A stretch of 64,000 nucleotides of DNA, taken from Arabidopsis thaliana (lineage: Eukaryota > Streptophyta > Magnoliopsida > Brassicales > Brassicaceae). Location of the stretch: the NCBI RefSeq assembly GCF_000001735.4, contig NC_003075.7:8247001-8311000 (forward strand), in the 5' to 3' direction. The notes below the pieces were generated by a model. The model had not been told where the DNA came from and made no database searches. It was given only the letters and a program-made list of their open reading frames with translations. The translations under genes and the position numbers were made by a program. Of this stretch, positions 51,361-62,896 are shown piece by piece (within the stretch, counting starts at the first letter, position 1; every line of letters starts with the position of its first letter).

Positions 51361-53076
51361 ATCATCAAAAGTTTATAGATCAAAGGATATTTTTCTTCTC
51401 TTTTTTTTTTCTTTCAAAAAGCTACGAGATATGCTGGTCTCTAGCTCTGAGAAGCGGCATCTTGATCATACAACTCATTCGAAGTCCTATCAGAATTATC
51501 TGTAGTTGTAATAAAGCGTGAAAAGTATATCATTCGAAGAGATTTTCCTCTAAAATAATCGAGTGATATTTTATTATTCGGTTTAGTGGATACCAGTTTA
51601 CTAATCTCTCGAATTTATGAACCACATTCAAAGGAGATGAGTTTAACAAAAAAAAAAGGTAAATTGTTTTTTATTCTCGTCGTGCGTTCCACATGAGTCG
51701 TTTTCAAGAGCAATATAGACGATACTTCACAAGAATTATTATTTTTGTTGGGGTATAAAAATTTGAAGATACGTTTGGCAACGACAATACGACGTTAGAT
51801 TGTTCCAAGAGGTGCAAAAACTTAGGGACCCTCTTTATTCGTTCACTGTAACCACTGACCACAACATGACTAGGTAGACTCTTCTTTTTGTCAATGTTGA
51901 TGTTTATACGATTTTGATGAGACTGGCTCTATCAAGATATGAATCTCTGATCATATCTCCACTAATCTTTCATCTTGTTATTCCCTCATTTACTTTTGAT
52001 TTCCTTCTCTCTCTCTCTTTTTTATGTATACAAATTTTTCTTTATTTCGCTTCACTAAACCCCACCATGTAATTGTGTGAGTTTTGGCGAAGTGGCGCAA
52101 CACCGTAGAGCACACCAACACTAACCCAATCCATTTTATGACCGTAAATTTTGTTGTTGATTAGTGTATTTTTTTCTTGTTTAGTTATTCTGAGAAGTAA
52201 ATTTTTTTTTTACAATTAGTTTTTAAACATAGTAAAATAAATTTATGACAGATTATAATATTATTTTAAAAATCAATAATATCTAACAAATTAAATAAAC
52301 AAATCACAAATTACTATATTTTAAATAAATATTGATAATTTTAATTATATTATTTTGTTTATTGGTTAACTCGCAGGATATGCGAGTTAATTCATTTGAG
52401 ATTGTAATCCGCCATATACTAACTCGATAACCCTGACTTTTTAGAAATCTAAAAGTATAACCCTATAATAAAATAGATTATGTCCAACTCGCGGATTCTA
52501 AACCTGAATTGACATGGCGGAACCATTCATAAAACCATACCAATTCTTGCGTTTTGGAAAGTTGGTTTCCTTTTCATTTCTTTGAATTTGATCCTAGATT
52601 GTGTAGTTCTCAAGCTCATGCTCTTGCTCGTCAAAAACGTATCAACGATTTGCTTTTCCTTTAGACGTTCTTGCATCGGATTGGTTTACTCAACTCCACT
52701 CGATGAAAAAGTTACTATCTTAAAAAGAACAAATGCAAATTCAATAAAATTCCCCAATATCTACGCATGAAAATATGATTCTGTCTTTTTTTTGTTTGTC
52801 TATCTTTCAATACTTTAAAAAGTGTATTTCTAGAGGCGATTTGTCATTTCCCGAATAGGAATTTGAGTAAAAAAAAACACTCTGTTTTTTATTTCCACTA
52901 ATATCAAATCGGCGAATATAGTTCCCACCATTCTTATCTCCTTGTCGTCACTCGGAATTTTTTAAATAATAGGATCGCTTTAATAATATAATCTCTATAA
53001 TTTATAGTTCCTTTTCCAATATTGGCGTCTCCGTTGAAGCTTTCCACAAATCTCAAATTTGTTTGGAGACTCTCAA
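51361..53076. other. ACD6 3' flank and bHLH104 promoter
   Basis: The first 130 bp match the 3' flank of AT4G14390 (ATCATCAAAAGTTTAT, TCTGAGAAGCGG.ATCTTG), closing the duplicated unit. The rest is AT-rich with no supported gene. A short perfect hairpin (TTAACTCGCA, 5-nt loop, TGCGAGTTAA) lies at 52366-52390. The bHLH104 leader lies just before 53077. Confidence 0.5.
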
Positions 53077-54503
53077 ATGTATCCTTCTCTCGACGATGAT
53101 TTCGTCTCTGATTTGTTTTGCTTCGATCAAAGGTTCGTCCTTTCGCACTCTTCTCTTCCTTCACCTTCCTCTGTTTTCTCTATCTCTTTCGATTCAGTTG
53201 TTTTATCGAATTTGATCCCTTTTTTCAATTGCAAAATCATATCTTTAATGTTCAATTCGATTTCTGTGAAAAGTGTTGTTGTTTTTTTCGCATTTCAGGG
53301 GGAAAGGTTGTGTCTTTTGATGATAATTTGACGAACCCTAATGTATCTGAAAGCTGTTAAATTGAATAGGAGAAGAAGTAGCTTTATGGATGTTGTTGTT
53401 TATATTTACTCCTATTGATGGATGTGAATCTTTTTGGTCATGATGACTCTTGTAGCAATGGAGCAGAACTTGATGATTACACACAGTTTGGTGTAAATTT
53501 GCAGACTGATCAAGAGGATACCTTTCCAGATTTTGTGTCATATGGTGTGAATTTGCAGCAGGAGCCAGATGAAGTCTTTAGTATTGGAGCTTCTCAATTG
53601 GATTTGTCCTCGTATAATGGAGTTTTGTCGCTAGAGCCAGAACAGGTGGGGCAACAAGATTGTGAAGTTGTGCAGGAAGAAGAAGTAGAGATCAATTCTG
53701 GTTCATCTGGTGGAGCTGTTAAGGAAGAACAGGAACATTTAGATGACGATTGCTCCAGAAAGCGGTGAGTTTTGAAAAAATATAAACTTTTTGTGATTTG
53801 GTGGTAGTTGGTTGTGTTTTTAATTGAATCTGTGATGGTTGTTGATAGGGCAAGGACTGGATCGTGTAGCAGAGGAGGAGGAACTAAAGCGTGTCGTGAA
53901 AGGTTGAGGAGGGAGAAGCTAAATGAGAGGTATGTTTAGAGCTTAGTCTATGTTTTTGTTTTGTGAAGTGAGTTGTCTCAAGGGGAAAAAAATTGTTGTT
54001 GTTCTGTTAGGTTTATGGATTTGAGCTCGGTTTTGGAGCCTGGGAGGACTCCTAAGACTGATAAACCGGCTATACTCGATGATGCAATCCGTATATTGAA
54101 TCAACTTAGAGATGAAGCTCTTAAGCTTGAAGAAACTAACCAGAAGCTTTTAGAGGAGATCAAGAGTCTCAAGGTTGGTTGTTCATTCACTTTCACCTAA
54201 ACCAAGAATCTTGTTCAATGGGATGTGAACAGATTTCTAAGTTTGTATGTTTCTTTATAGGCGGAGAAGAACGAGCTGAGGGAGGAAAAGCTGGTGTTGA
54301 AGGCGGATAAAGAGAAGACAGAACAACAGTTAAAGTCTATGACGGCTCCATCTTCAGGGTTCATACCTCATATTCCAGCTGCATTTAACCACAACAAAAT
54401 GGCTGTTTATCCAAGTTACGGTTACATGCCAATGTGGCATTATATGCCTCAATCCGTTCGTGACACATCTCGTGATCAAGAACTCAGGCCTCCTGCTGCT
54501 TAA
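53077..54503 (+). CDS. bHLH104: bHLH104 transcription factor (clade IVc, iron-deficiency response)
   Basis: Five coding exons (53077-53132, 53456-53764, 53849-53929, 54011-54173, 54261-54503) give 283 residues, matching bHLH104 (AT4G14410) as remembered. The N-terminal half is acidic (activation-type, FVSYGVNLQQEPDE). The bHLH domain is at about 131-185: KACRERLRREKLNERF with the His/Lys-Glu-Arg type DNA-contact set in clade IVc form, then KPAILDDAIRILNQLRDE. A leucine-zipper-like coiled coil follows (LEETNQKLLEEIKSLKAEKNEL...). Clade IVc factors pair with ILR3 and one another to activate clade Ib bHLH genes and PYE under iron shortage. The C-terminus (YPSYGYMPMWHYMPQS) is conserved in the clade. 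Confidence 0.96.
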
Positions 54504-54724
54504 ACTCTCAATTGTTTTTTTTTGGTACCCATAGGGAACTCATAGAGATTTCTGAATCACTTGGTTTAGGATTCTTCCGTTTGGCAAGTGTAAAAGCTTT
54601 ACTCTTGATCTTGGGTTGTATTTTTCTTATAAAATAAATATAACTCCAGAAACTTGTGATTCTTCTCTGATCTATGAGTTCGAAAAGTTCAGTTATCAAA
54701 AACTTTAGCTCAGACCAAAAATGT

Positions 54725-54798
54725 TGCTCTCGTTGAGAGTTGAACTCAAGACCTCCCGCTTACTAAACGGGTGCTCTAACCAACTGAGCTACGAGAGC
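54725..54798 (-). tRNA. tRNA-Thr (AGT anticodon)
   Basis: On the - strand GCTCTCG pairs with CGAGAGC, discriminator A. The A box is TAGCTCAGTTGG and the B box AGTTCAACTC. The anticodon arm CCCGT-TTAGTAA-GCGGG places AGT in the loop. Length 74 nt, no intron. It lies between the bHLH104 3'UTR and the next - strand gene. Confidence 0.95.
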
Positions 54799-55170
54799 TT
54801 CTTGCTGTTGTATTCTTCGCTATATGAATAATTATTTTTACCATTCACTGAGTAGCAACAAATTAGCCAATTAGGACCAAAGTGACAATGAATTTACAAA
54901 GGTTGAGCTGATGGCTATTCCGTAGGTTAATAAATCAGTCGCGTTGTGAAATAAGTTGGAACAATAACATTGAAGTGGTGTCTCTAAGAAACAATAATCC
55001 ATAAATATTTCTACAAAAAAGTGTCATAAAAGCTTCTTGAAGTAAGCAAAATGATTTGCAGAGATTTTGCCTTTCAATGGCCTCATCAGATAGACTCTTT
55101 AAACCCATCCTGGATTCCAAAATGAAAATAAAATACAGACCGAATAAAACCGATGAAAGATATGGCTTCT

Positions 55171-56738
55171 TCAGTTTGCTTTTGCCTTTGGAGCCTTTTT
55201 CCTGAGTTGCCTACCGTGTTTCCTTGAGTTTTTCATTCCAATGAAGAAGAGCAGTCCTCCAAGAAGAGCCAAGCTCTGAAAAGTTAACACAGAATAGAAA
55301 AAGATCTCAGGTCTATGTCAACAGTTGTTTAAACTTTCATTAAACAACCAATATGACATTAGCTAACCTGTGTAAATTTTGAAAATAGTTGGCCGAATTC
55401 CTTTCTGTCAACATCGTAGTTGTAGAAATCATACAGAATTGGGGTGGCAACGGCTTGATGCAGAAGCTGAAACCAGATTTCATAGAGTTAAACAGGGTTG
55501 TTTTCGTCATTCTGATAAGCGACAATATATTCGAAGGAACAGTTGGTGCATACCAAGAGATAAGCTCCCAATGAGCTGCCAAAGACAAACAATAGTCCCC
55601 CAATACCCTTCAAGGCTATAGCAGCAGCAACAAGAATCTTCATCTGCAAACCAAAGCAAAGTGAATAAAACAGGAAAACAAAAAAAAAAACGATTTGGTT
55701 ACTGTGTTTGGACAAAGAATGGACATGAAGAAGCACATACATCGACTGGTGGCAATTGCTGGCCAGTGTGAGTTGTCACATGGTTTACAAAGGCATTGAA
55801 TTTTGGTTTCAAAGATTTAGCTGATCGGCCACCATCTTCACCAAAATCATTGAACCTGAACAATGAAGTCATTAAAAATATTGGAACTTTCAATCAGTGA
55901 GGGAAAGAACAAAAGTGAGGTAAACTGTCTCTGTAGAGACTCAAATAGCAATGCTTTTCAACTAAACCAAGCAGACAGTCAAGGGGAACAAAGAAAGTTT
56001 TCTTCAATCAACGTATAAAGATACTACATTTGTAACGTCAGAAGAATTGTGTAACTTAAAACAAGAAATTAGAAGAGAAACTCCTTATACAGGCATTCAA
56101 TATATGAGTTCATTGGTTGAGTCAAATTGATTCACAACAACCATAACAAAGCACCTAGTAAGATTTTCTTGGTTTCAAGACTTTAGAATCATGTGCTTAA
56201 ATAACCAACCACCAACTACCAACTACCAACGAGACCAACTCAACAAGAAACTTCGCAACTTCAGGACAACCCACTTAATGAGTAATAAAAGAAAGAACTT
56301 AAAAAAAACAAAGTGCTAAAATTAGAGAATGATGTAATAACAGAAGAAAACATAGCAATGTTCGACAGTTATTGACCAATCAGAAACAAAATCTAACCAG
56401 AGATATCTTATCTATCAAATTCAACCCCAGCAAAGCAAGCAAGATCCATACTTTTCCTTCACTGTCCAACATTCTATTTCTCTTTCTCCTCCAAGAACTC
56501 ACTCACTCAGCTATAATCGAGCTAAAACCTAAATCCATGATTCATAATTTGTGCACTTCTCTAAGACAACAGAGACAAAGAGCCCCCAGATTTTGAATTT
56601 TCTCAGATATAAAGAAAAAGCAGATCCTACTTACAGATCTAAACCGAGTAAAGAAGAGGAAATTGCTTACTCTTGCCATGCGGAGAGAAGAAATACGGAA
56701 ACAAACAGAGCTCTACCAAGGAAAGAAGCTAACTCCAT
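55171..56738 (-). CDS. HR-like lesion-inducing family membrane protein
   Basis: Five coding exons (56738-56671, 55855-55741, 55643-55554, 55466-55368, 55275-55171) give 158 residues. Start MELASFLGRALFVSVFLLSAWQE is a hydrophobic N-terminal helix. Then FNDFGEDGG...VDMKILVAAAIALKGIGGLLFVFGSSLGAYLLLLHQ and SLALLGGLLFFIGM supply about four membrane segments. The tail is Lys-rich (KHGRQLRKKAPKAKAN), as for ER proteins. The family (related to DoxX-like proteins) is named for a tobacco gene that causes hypersensitive-like lesions when expressed; its biochemical role is unclear. The long first intron (55856-56670) separates exon 1. By order it is AT4G14420. Confidence 0.92.
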
Positions 56739-57909
56739 TGAAGCTCTCTCTTTGCCTTTTTTTTTTTTTTCTTCTCCGAATCAAACGCAGATACCAGAAA
56801 GAGAGAGAGAAGCGTCAGATTTGGGTCTTTAAATCAACAGACAGGAGGAGAAAGAAAACGAAGAGGCTGATTTTGAAATATTTAGAAATTTTTGGGGTCA
56901 AAAAGGTGAGATTTTTATTTCGTCGACCTACTCGCGCGAGTACAATGATGTTGGTTTTTGTACTCGCTACTTCGTTGGGAAGTAAACGCCACGTAGGATG
57001 CTTTACACGTTGCCTGGCCAATGACGTTCGTCCGAGTCATTTCAAGTATTTAAGCCGGCAACCAATAAAACGCGACTCATTATTACTAACATTTTAAATC
57101 AAAACTAACCTCAAATCAAATACCAAACTATTTTATCACCCTTTGGTATTTATTTAGAAAATCAATATAAATTTGATATTTTAAATAAATAAAATTAGTT
57201 TTATTTTAGGATAAAACTGAAAAAATTTATATATGAAATCGTGTATATGAATCTGGGCAACTTTTAAATAGTTGAGATTTTGTTTGGGAATTTTTCTATT
57301 TAGATTCATTCTGTTTTATGATAATGGTAATATAAAGAGGTTAAATTTTAAAAAGCAACAATTTTACTTAAATTTATTTCATATAATATAATTTAATACA
57401 ATTTTGCATAAAGTTTTAAAAAGAATTTATACTGTGAAAAAGGGGTCACAACTAAAATTATCATTTTTTGGTGAGTTTTTCTTGTCGTCTTGTATGCTAA
57501 TGCTGGTTTAATTATTACATGTCTGGGAGTGTGTAAATTATCTTTTAGGAACATAAAAGACCAAGATTGATAGATGCGTTTTCGAACGAAAAACAGTTTG
57601 TGTTTTAATACCGGTTTAACATGGCGTAATTTCAGCAATCACAAATTCACAACACCGTTTCTCCTTCTCCGATAACTACTACAACCCGGTTATCTCTAGT
57701 TCATCTAATTAGCTCTAAAACCGATTAAACCGGTTCCATATTTTAAACAACCAAGCCTAAGAACAAGCCCAACAACAACACTGAACAAGCCAACATTGAA
57801 CATGTTTATTATTTCTGTGATCACAGTTCTAGAGTTTAACATTGTCTCTTTCTCCCAAAACATGTGTTTTTCAAATAAACCAAAGATTCACTCTCTGAAA
57901 GACGCTTTC
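56739..57909. other. Promoter of the lesion-inducing family gene and IBR10 3'UTR spacer
   Basis: Just above 56739 lies a CT-rich leader (coding sense GAGAGAG/AAAGAAAAA tracts). ORFs on the + strand here (56551-57097) are antisense to that leader and have no family signal. From about 57100 the sequence is AT-rich up to the IBR10 stop codon at 57910, including that gene's 3'UTR. Confidence 0.5.
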
Positions 57910-58632
57910 TTAGAGCTTAGGTGTTGCAAACACTCTAGTCTCTAAACCAAGAATCCCACAAAGCTCCGGATACAAACTCTTCCTTATCGACGCATAAACC
58001 TCACCGCTCCATTTCTTCGCCGCCAATTTCTCACCAAGGCGCACACTAGCCACAACAACACCTTCCTCACTATCATACGCGGCCGAGTCAACAATCCCCA
58101 AACCCACCGCTTCTTCTCCTCTAATCTTCTTCCCACTCAACAACAGCTCTCTCCTCGCCGCACTCGTCCCGATCTTAGCCCTAACCAACGCCGAGAAATA
58201 ATCCGGCATCGAAAGCCCGATGTCAACTTCACTCATATACAGAACCCCACGATCTTTCCTCATGAACACGTAATCATGGCTCAAAGCCAAAATCAATCCC
58301 GCGGCGGCGGCGTGGCCGTTCAAGGCGGCGATCGTCGGCATAGGGAGATCGAGAAGCGCTGCTACCACCGGTTTGAATGATTCAACCATTTGGTGAAGCC
58401 GGTTTGCGGCTCCGGTTTTGGATCCGGCGGTTTGAGCCCATGCAAGATCGAATCCGTTGGAGAAGAATTTGCCGTTGGCGGTGGTGATGAGGATGGATCC
58501 ACGGGTGGATTGAGATTTGGCTTGTTCGAGAAGGGAGAGAATGGTGGCAATTGTGTCGGGGTGGAATCTGTGTTCGCCGTCTCCGGTTAGGGTTAGGAGG
58601 AAGAGATCGCCGCGTTTCTCTAACGTACACAT
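57910..58632 (-). CDS. IBR10: Peroxisomal delta3,delta2-enoyl-CoA isomerase IBR10/ECI2
   Basis: Intronless, 240 residues, from MCTLEKRGDLFLLTLTG to FATPKL. It is a crotonase fold: oxyanion-hole region ILITTANGKFFSNGFDL, then PTIAALNGHAAAAGLILALSHDY, and the catalytic-loop region LYMSEVDIGL. The C-terminal tripeptide PKL is a peroxisomal targeting signal type 1. The enzyme moves double bonds during beta-oxidation of unsaturated fatty acids and is implicated in converting indole-3-butyric acid to auxin. The frame continues upstream for 29 codons but only to a TTG, so the ATG at 58632 is the start. It is tandemly duplicated with the gene at 59946-60662. By order it is AT4G14430. Confidence 0.95.
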   Translation of the reverse strand: MCTLEKRGDLFLLTLTGDGEHRFHPDTIATILSLLEQAKSQSTRGSILITTANGKFFSNGFDLAWAQTAGSKTGAANRLHQMVESFKPVVAALLDLPMPTIAALNGHAAAAGLILALSHDYVFMRKDRGVLYMSEVDIGLSMPDYFSALVRAKIGTSAARRELLLSGKKIRGEEAVGLGIVDSAAYDSEEGVVVASVRLGEKLAAKKWSGEVYASIRKSLYPELCGILGLETRVFATPKL

Positions 58633-59945
58633 GGTGGTGATCGGAGGAAGAAGAAGATTTCTGGATGATAATGAAAACTTGAAATGTGTGAGAAATCGTG
58701 TTGTTGTTGAATTGTGCAAATATAGAGAGAAATATACCTTATCCTGATTGGTCTATGTTTCCATTTTGGTTCAATCTGTTGTAAAGGCCCATGGGCCGGC
58801 GTGTACGAGATCTCTTTTTTTGGTCAAACATAATTTCATTTGGATTTAATACCAAATATAATTTAGACCTTGAATGGTACTAATATCTAACATGTTTTTA
58901 GTTTTTGATTTTTCTGAAAAAAAAATTTAATTTTTCAATCAAGATTATGAAAATAAATATTTTCTCTACAAAAAGAGCATCTAGTTTTTTTAAAAGGGTT
59001 TTCGCAAATTTCTAGAGAAAATTCAAAATCTCTTTAAAAAGTTTTATCCTCACTAATGTCAATGAGAAATGATATAAACCATCTTTTCCTTTCTCATAGG
59101 ATTCTTCTTCTTTCCTTTTTTCTTTAAAGAAATCTATAATTTTAGTTACACATGTTTTTTTTAATACAATTTATCTTTATAATCGTTTTTTTATATATTT
59201 TATTATCGGATGACTCAGTAAGTCTCGGTAAAAACATACCGAAATGCTACCGAATATACTACTTTCGATCTAAATAGAATTGTACCGTCACACTATCTGA
59301 TCTTCATAGTCGTTTCCTCGTCCGCCTTGGATGTCCACTCACATCTCGTTGGAATTAACGACAGAAGAAGAAAAAGCATAGCTCAAGTGTAACAAGAAAA
59401 TATGTGTTTATTGTTTGGTTTTTCCATCTTCGTTACTGACTTATTGTATTGGTTTTACATTCAAAAAAAAAAAAAAAAATGGTTATTTTTGTGTAACACT
59501 TCCTCTCTCTATATACAATGTTGTCTTTTGGATTAATTCCCCACACCATATAAGGTTTCTCGTGGGTTGTCTAATTCGGTTGAGTTTGGTTGATCAGACT
59601 GCACCCGTTTCTCATTCTATCTTATGGCGATATATACGATTATGGTCATATGACGTAATTTGGATATTATAAATAGATGCATGATGTGACATATATTGCT
59701 GATGCTAGTACGATTATCAAGTATGAATTACAAATATTCTAGCTAATATAACTTATCAATAGTTGTATTGATATGGTTATTAATATTGTTAAAATTTCAA
59801 CTAAATGAAAAATAAAAAGACGTAGGTTAGATTAATTATGTTTTATTGGTGAGAAACAAATACGTGCTTAGTGAAATGGACGTTGACTTTTGTCGGCAAT
59901 ATTCATATTTCAACCATTTTTCTCCCAACAAGACAATGAGAGTTT
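58633..59945. other. Spacer between the two isomerase genes
   Basis: It contains the IBR10 promoter (TATA-like TCTATATTTGC in coding sense near 58718) and the 3'UTR of ECI3. AT-rich, with an A17 run at about 59464. No gene supported; the ORF at 59415-59672 has no recognisable content. Confidence 0.5.
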
Positions 59946-60662
59946 CTAGAGGTTGTGAGTGGCCAAGTTATTTGCCGTTAAATCAACCATCCGACAAAGC
60001 TCCGGATACAAACTCTTCCTAATGGTTGCATACACCTCACCATTCCATTTCTTAGCGGCCAAACTTTCTCCAAGGCTCACTGTAGCCTCCACCACACCTT
60101 CCGCACTATCATGCGCCGCTGAGTCCACGATCCCGAGAGCCACCGCTTCTTCTCCTTTGAGCTTCTTCCCGCTCAGTAACAGCTCCCTTCTCGCGATACC
60201 TGACCCAACCTTAGCCACGACCAACGCCGAGAAGTAGTCCGGCACCGGTAGCCCGATGTCCACCTCGCTCATATATAGAACCCCACGGTCTTTCCTCATG
60301 AAAACGTAGTCGTGGCTCAGCGCAAACATCAGCCCCGAGGCTGCCGCGTGGCCGTTCAAGGCGGCGATCGTCGGCATTGGAAGATCGAGGAGGGCGGCTA
60401 ACACCGGTTTAAAGGATTTGACCATTTGGTGCATCCGTTTTATAGCACCGTGTCCAGCGGATTGAGCCCACGCGAGGTCAAAGCCATTGGAGAAGAACTT
60501 TCCGTGACCGGTAGTGATGAGGACGGATCCTTTTGTGGATTGAGACTTTGCTTGTTCAAGAAGCGAGAGAACAGAGGCGATCGTGTCGGGGTGGAATCTG
60601 TGCTCGTCTTCGCCGGTTAGGGTTAGGAGAAAGAGATCGCCGCGCTTCTCTAACGTACACAT
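59946..60662 (-). CDS. ECI3: Peroxisomal enoyl-CoA isomerase ECI3 (IBR10 tandem paralogue)
   Basis: Intronless, 238 residues, very similar to the product at 57910-58632 across the whole crotonase domain (VLITTGHGKFFSNGFDLAWAQ; PTIAALNGHAAASGL; YMSEVDIGLPVPDYF). The C-terminus is HNL instead of PKL; it resembles a non-canonical PTS1 (small or basic residue, then Leu). A two-residue deletion near residue 75 and a different tail separate the two. Expected role is isomerisation of unsaturated fatty acyl-CoA in beta-oxidation, partly redundant with ECI2. By order it is AT4G14440 (also called HCD1). Confidence 0.93.
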   Translation of the reverse strand: MCTLEKRGDLFLLTLTGEDEHRFHPDTIASVLSLLEQAKSQSTKGSVLITTGHGKFFSNGFDLAWAQSAGHGAIKRMHQMVKSFKPVLAALLDLPMPTIAALNGHAAASGLMFALSHDYVFMRKDRGVLYMSEVDIGLPVPDYFSALVVAKVGSGIARRELLLSGKKLKGEEAVALGIVDSAAHDSAEGVVEATVSLGESLAAKKWNGEVYATIRKSLYPELCRMVDLTANNLATHNL

Positions 60663-62572
60663 GGTGCGTACGTTAAGGACTTACTGATTTAGGATGGTAC
60701 AAGAATAAGGAAAGAGTTAGTAGAAAACTGTGATATAGAAGTGAGTGTTGAGTAATTAATAGAAGGGAACCCAACTGTATATTTATTAGACGTGCTTTGC
60801 CACCGAAGTCTTTAAATTGGGTAATCTTCCCAACCATTTTGGTGTCAATGTTATTAAATGCAGACGAGACAAATGTGTATGAATGAATGTGTGACTTTCT
60901 TGCTGAAAATGATAATTGTAACTGTTTGTCCTTGGACGTAATTACCATTTTGTTCTTTCGCAGCTATTGGCTAAATCAATTTTGGTTTCCTTGTCTCCAC
61001 TTGATTAATATTAACAACCTTTTTTTAGTGCTTACACACTTACAACTGTTCGTATGATTTTTTAGATATCTTGTCATGGCTTTTGAATCTATGAACTTTA
61101 TTTTTGAAGCATGATTGATTGAGATCTCTGCTTTAGCATTACTCATGGACACATTCCATAAGAGACCGACATGAGTAGTTAAATTAGTTCACTAACTCTT
61201 TAAGTTGTGCAAACAACATTAGTTAGGTTAATATTAGTCCGCCAACTCTTTAATTTATTAAATACACAAGCTACATAGAAAAGAACAGTGTCTTTAGATC
61301 CATACTTGACCAGCCGGTCTAACCGATAAAACTGTTAACTAGACATATAACAATCATTATTTTACAAGATCCTATAATTCAAATACATATTCAAATATTT
61401 ATTTAATATGCAAAGATTTTTATTTTATACCGAATAAATACTAAGATTTATCTTGTTTATTGACTTTTATTTTTAAAAAATTTTATACCGTATTTATGTC
61501 CGATCAGAGCCGTCCATGAACGCAATAGGACCAAATTTATGCTTGCGGCCTCAATTACTACAAATAAAATATTGACCTAATTTTTTTATAACTTTCAGTA
61601 AAAACGTTGATTATTTGATTCTTAGATACCTATGGTCGTCAAAAGTTTGAGTCCATCTACCTTCATTTACCTTGTTATTTTTTCATTTTCACTCATTAAA
61701 ATAGGTCTAAATTTTGTTCTTTGCTTGCAATCTATTAAATACTAGAGACGGCTCTGTGTTCGATTAATGACACCACGATGGGACTTATAATACAAATCAG
61801 TATACTCATATATTACAAGATCATGTTAACTTTCTTACTATTTATATTTTGGTTAGCAACATGCAATATGCGGGTTTGAATAAGGCCATAAGGGTGATGA
61901 CACACTGACAACACTAACACAAACCATTGGATTACATTTTTTTGTTCGTGTAGAAGTTAATCAGGCGGCTAGTTGACTTGACTTGGCCTGAAAAATGCAA
62001 AAACCTCACATATTTAAGCACATCGTGACATGGTCCGATTTTTGCTTTCTTTTGTTTTGTGGCTTAGATTGTAAAGCTCTGTCCGCACTAGACTCAACTT
62101 ACATATTCATATTCATATTCACCTCTGGTCCATATATATTATAAAAGTCCAATAGAACATGTTCACGAGAATCTGTATAGGTAAACCTCATCCACCATTT
62201 AACATTTCATGAACATGTTTGACTTCCATTAACAAGATCGATGTCTTTGTAATTTAATATTAAAAAGAACTTTAACATAAAAACAAGCATGGAAAATTCA
62301 AAAAGAATTGGTCAAAGAGTATTGCCAAAACAAAAATGTAAAGAAACGGGAAAAGGGAAGATAAAGCAGCTAATTTTCTTTCTCCAACTCTGACCAATGA
62401 CCATATCCAAGCGTGTATGTAATGTACCTAGTCAACATGTTACAAGTCGTGGCCCTCCTCACCTTATTATATATGTCATCTACATAAACATCAGACATCA
62501 CACACCAACATCATTATTATGTTCTTTGATACAAAAGTACTCAATTATCCTACAATTCACAAATCTATCTCC
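60663..62572. other. Intergenic region with a hAT-type MITE
   Basis: The left part is the ECI3 promoter (TATA-like AATAAATATACAG in coding sense near 60780). The right part is the promoter of the small gene at 62573 (TATA-like TTATTATATATGTC near 62464). In between is AT-rich DNA and the MITE listed separately. No gene supported. Confidence 0.5.
61505..61756. mobile_element. hAT-type MITE (252 bp) with 8-bp target duplication
   Basis: Ends are inverted: CAGAGCCGTC at 61505-61514 and GACGGCTCTG at 61747-61756. Flanks are TGTCCGAT (61497-61504) and TGTTCGAT (61757-61764), an 8-bp duplication with one mismatch, the length expected for hAT transposases. No ORF inside, so it is non-autonomous. 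Confidence 0.88.
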
Positions 62573-62896
62573 ATGGCGTCCACGATGCAAAGAACAAGCA
62601 GCTCCGCGGCCAGTAACGAGAGGCAACTTAGCCAGCTACAGAGACGAGCTCCGTCTTTAATGATCAAACCAACGTCTTTTAGTAACTGGAACGTGGCGAT
62701 CCCTCTCCTTTCACCGCTCGCTCCTTCTCTAACATCATCCTTCGACCAATCACATGTTCCTCCGCCGCAGAACAAGACTGAGATACCAGTGGAAGAAGAG
62801 GTGAAGAAGACACCAGTTTTCAAGAAATGGCAACATCCCGCGTCGCCGTTCTGCTACGAGCCAACAACGTTTGTCCCACCGTTCATCCAGGTTTAG
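62573..62896 (+). CDS. Small unknown plant protein, intronless
   Basis: 107 residues from MASTMQRTSSSAASNERQ to FVPPFIQV, rich in Ser and Pro with no transmembrane segment or known domain. Conserved-looking phrases are FSNWNVAIPLLSPLAPSP-like and FKKWQHPASPFCYEPTTFVPPF; I recall a similar unknown Arabidopsis protein family with this C-terminus but no function. An in-frame ATG at 62519 would add 18 residues. The ATG at 62573 has the better context (CCATGGCG) and is preferred. A TATA-like box is about 100 bp upstream. By order it is AT4G14450. Confidence 0.7.
   Translation: MASTMQRTSSSAASNERQLSQLQRRAPSLMIKPTSFSNWNVAIPLLSPLAPSLTSSFDQSHVPPPQNKTEIPVEEEVKKTPVFKKWQHPASPFCYEPTTFVPPFIQV

Noticed and set aside
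56372-57097. Overlapping + strand ORFs of 74-144 codons
   Set aside because: They lie antisense to the first exon, leader and promoter of the lesion-inducing family gene and have low-complexity Arg/Lys/Phe composition.
58633-58719. 29-residue N-terminal extension of IBR10 that looks like a transit peptide
   Set aside because: The extended frame begins at TTG, not ATG, and lies over the likely TATA and leader. The protein already has a PTS1 at its C-terminus.
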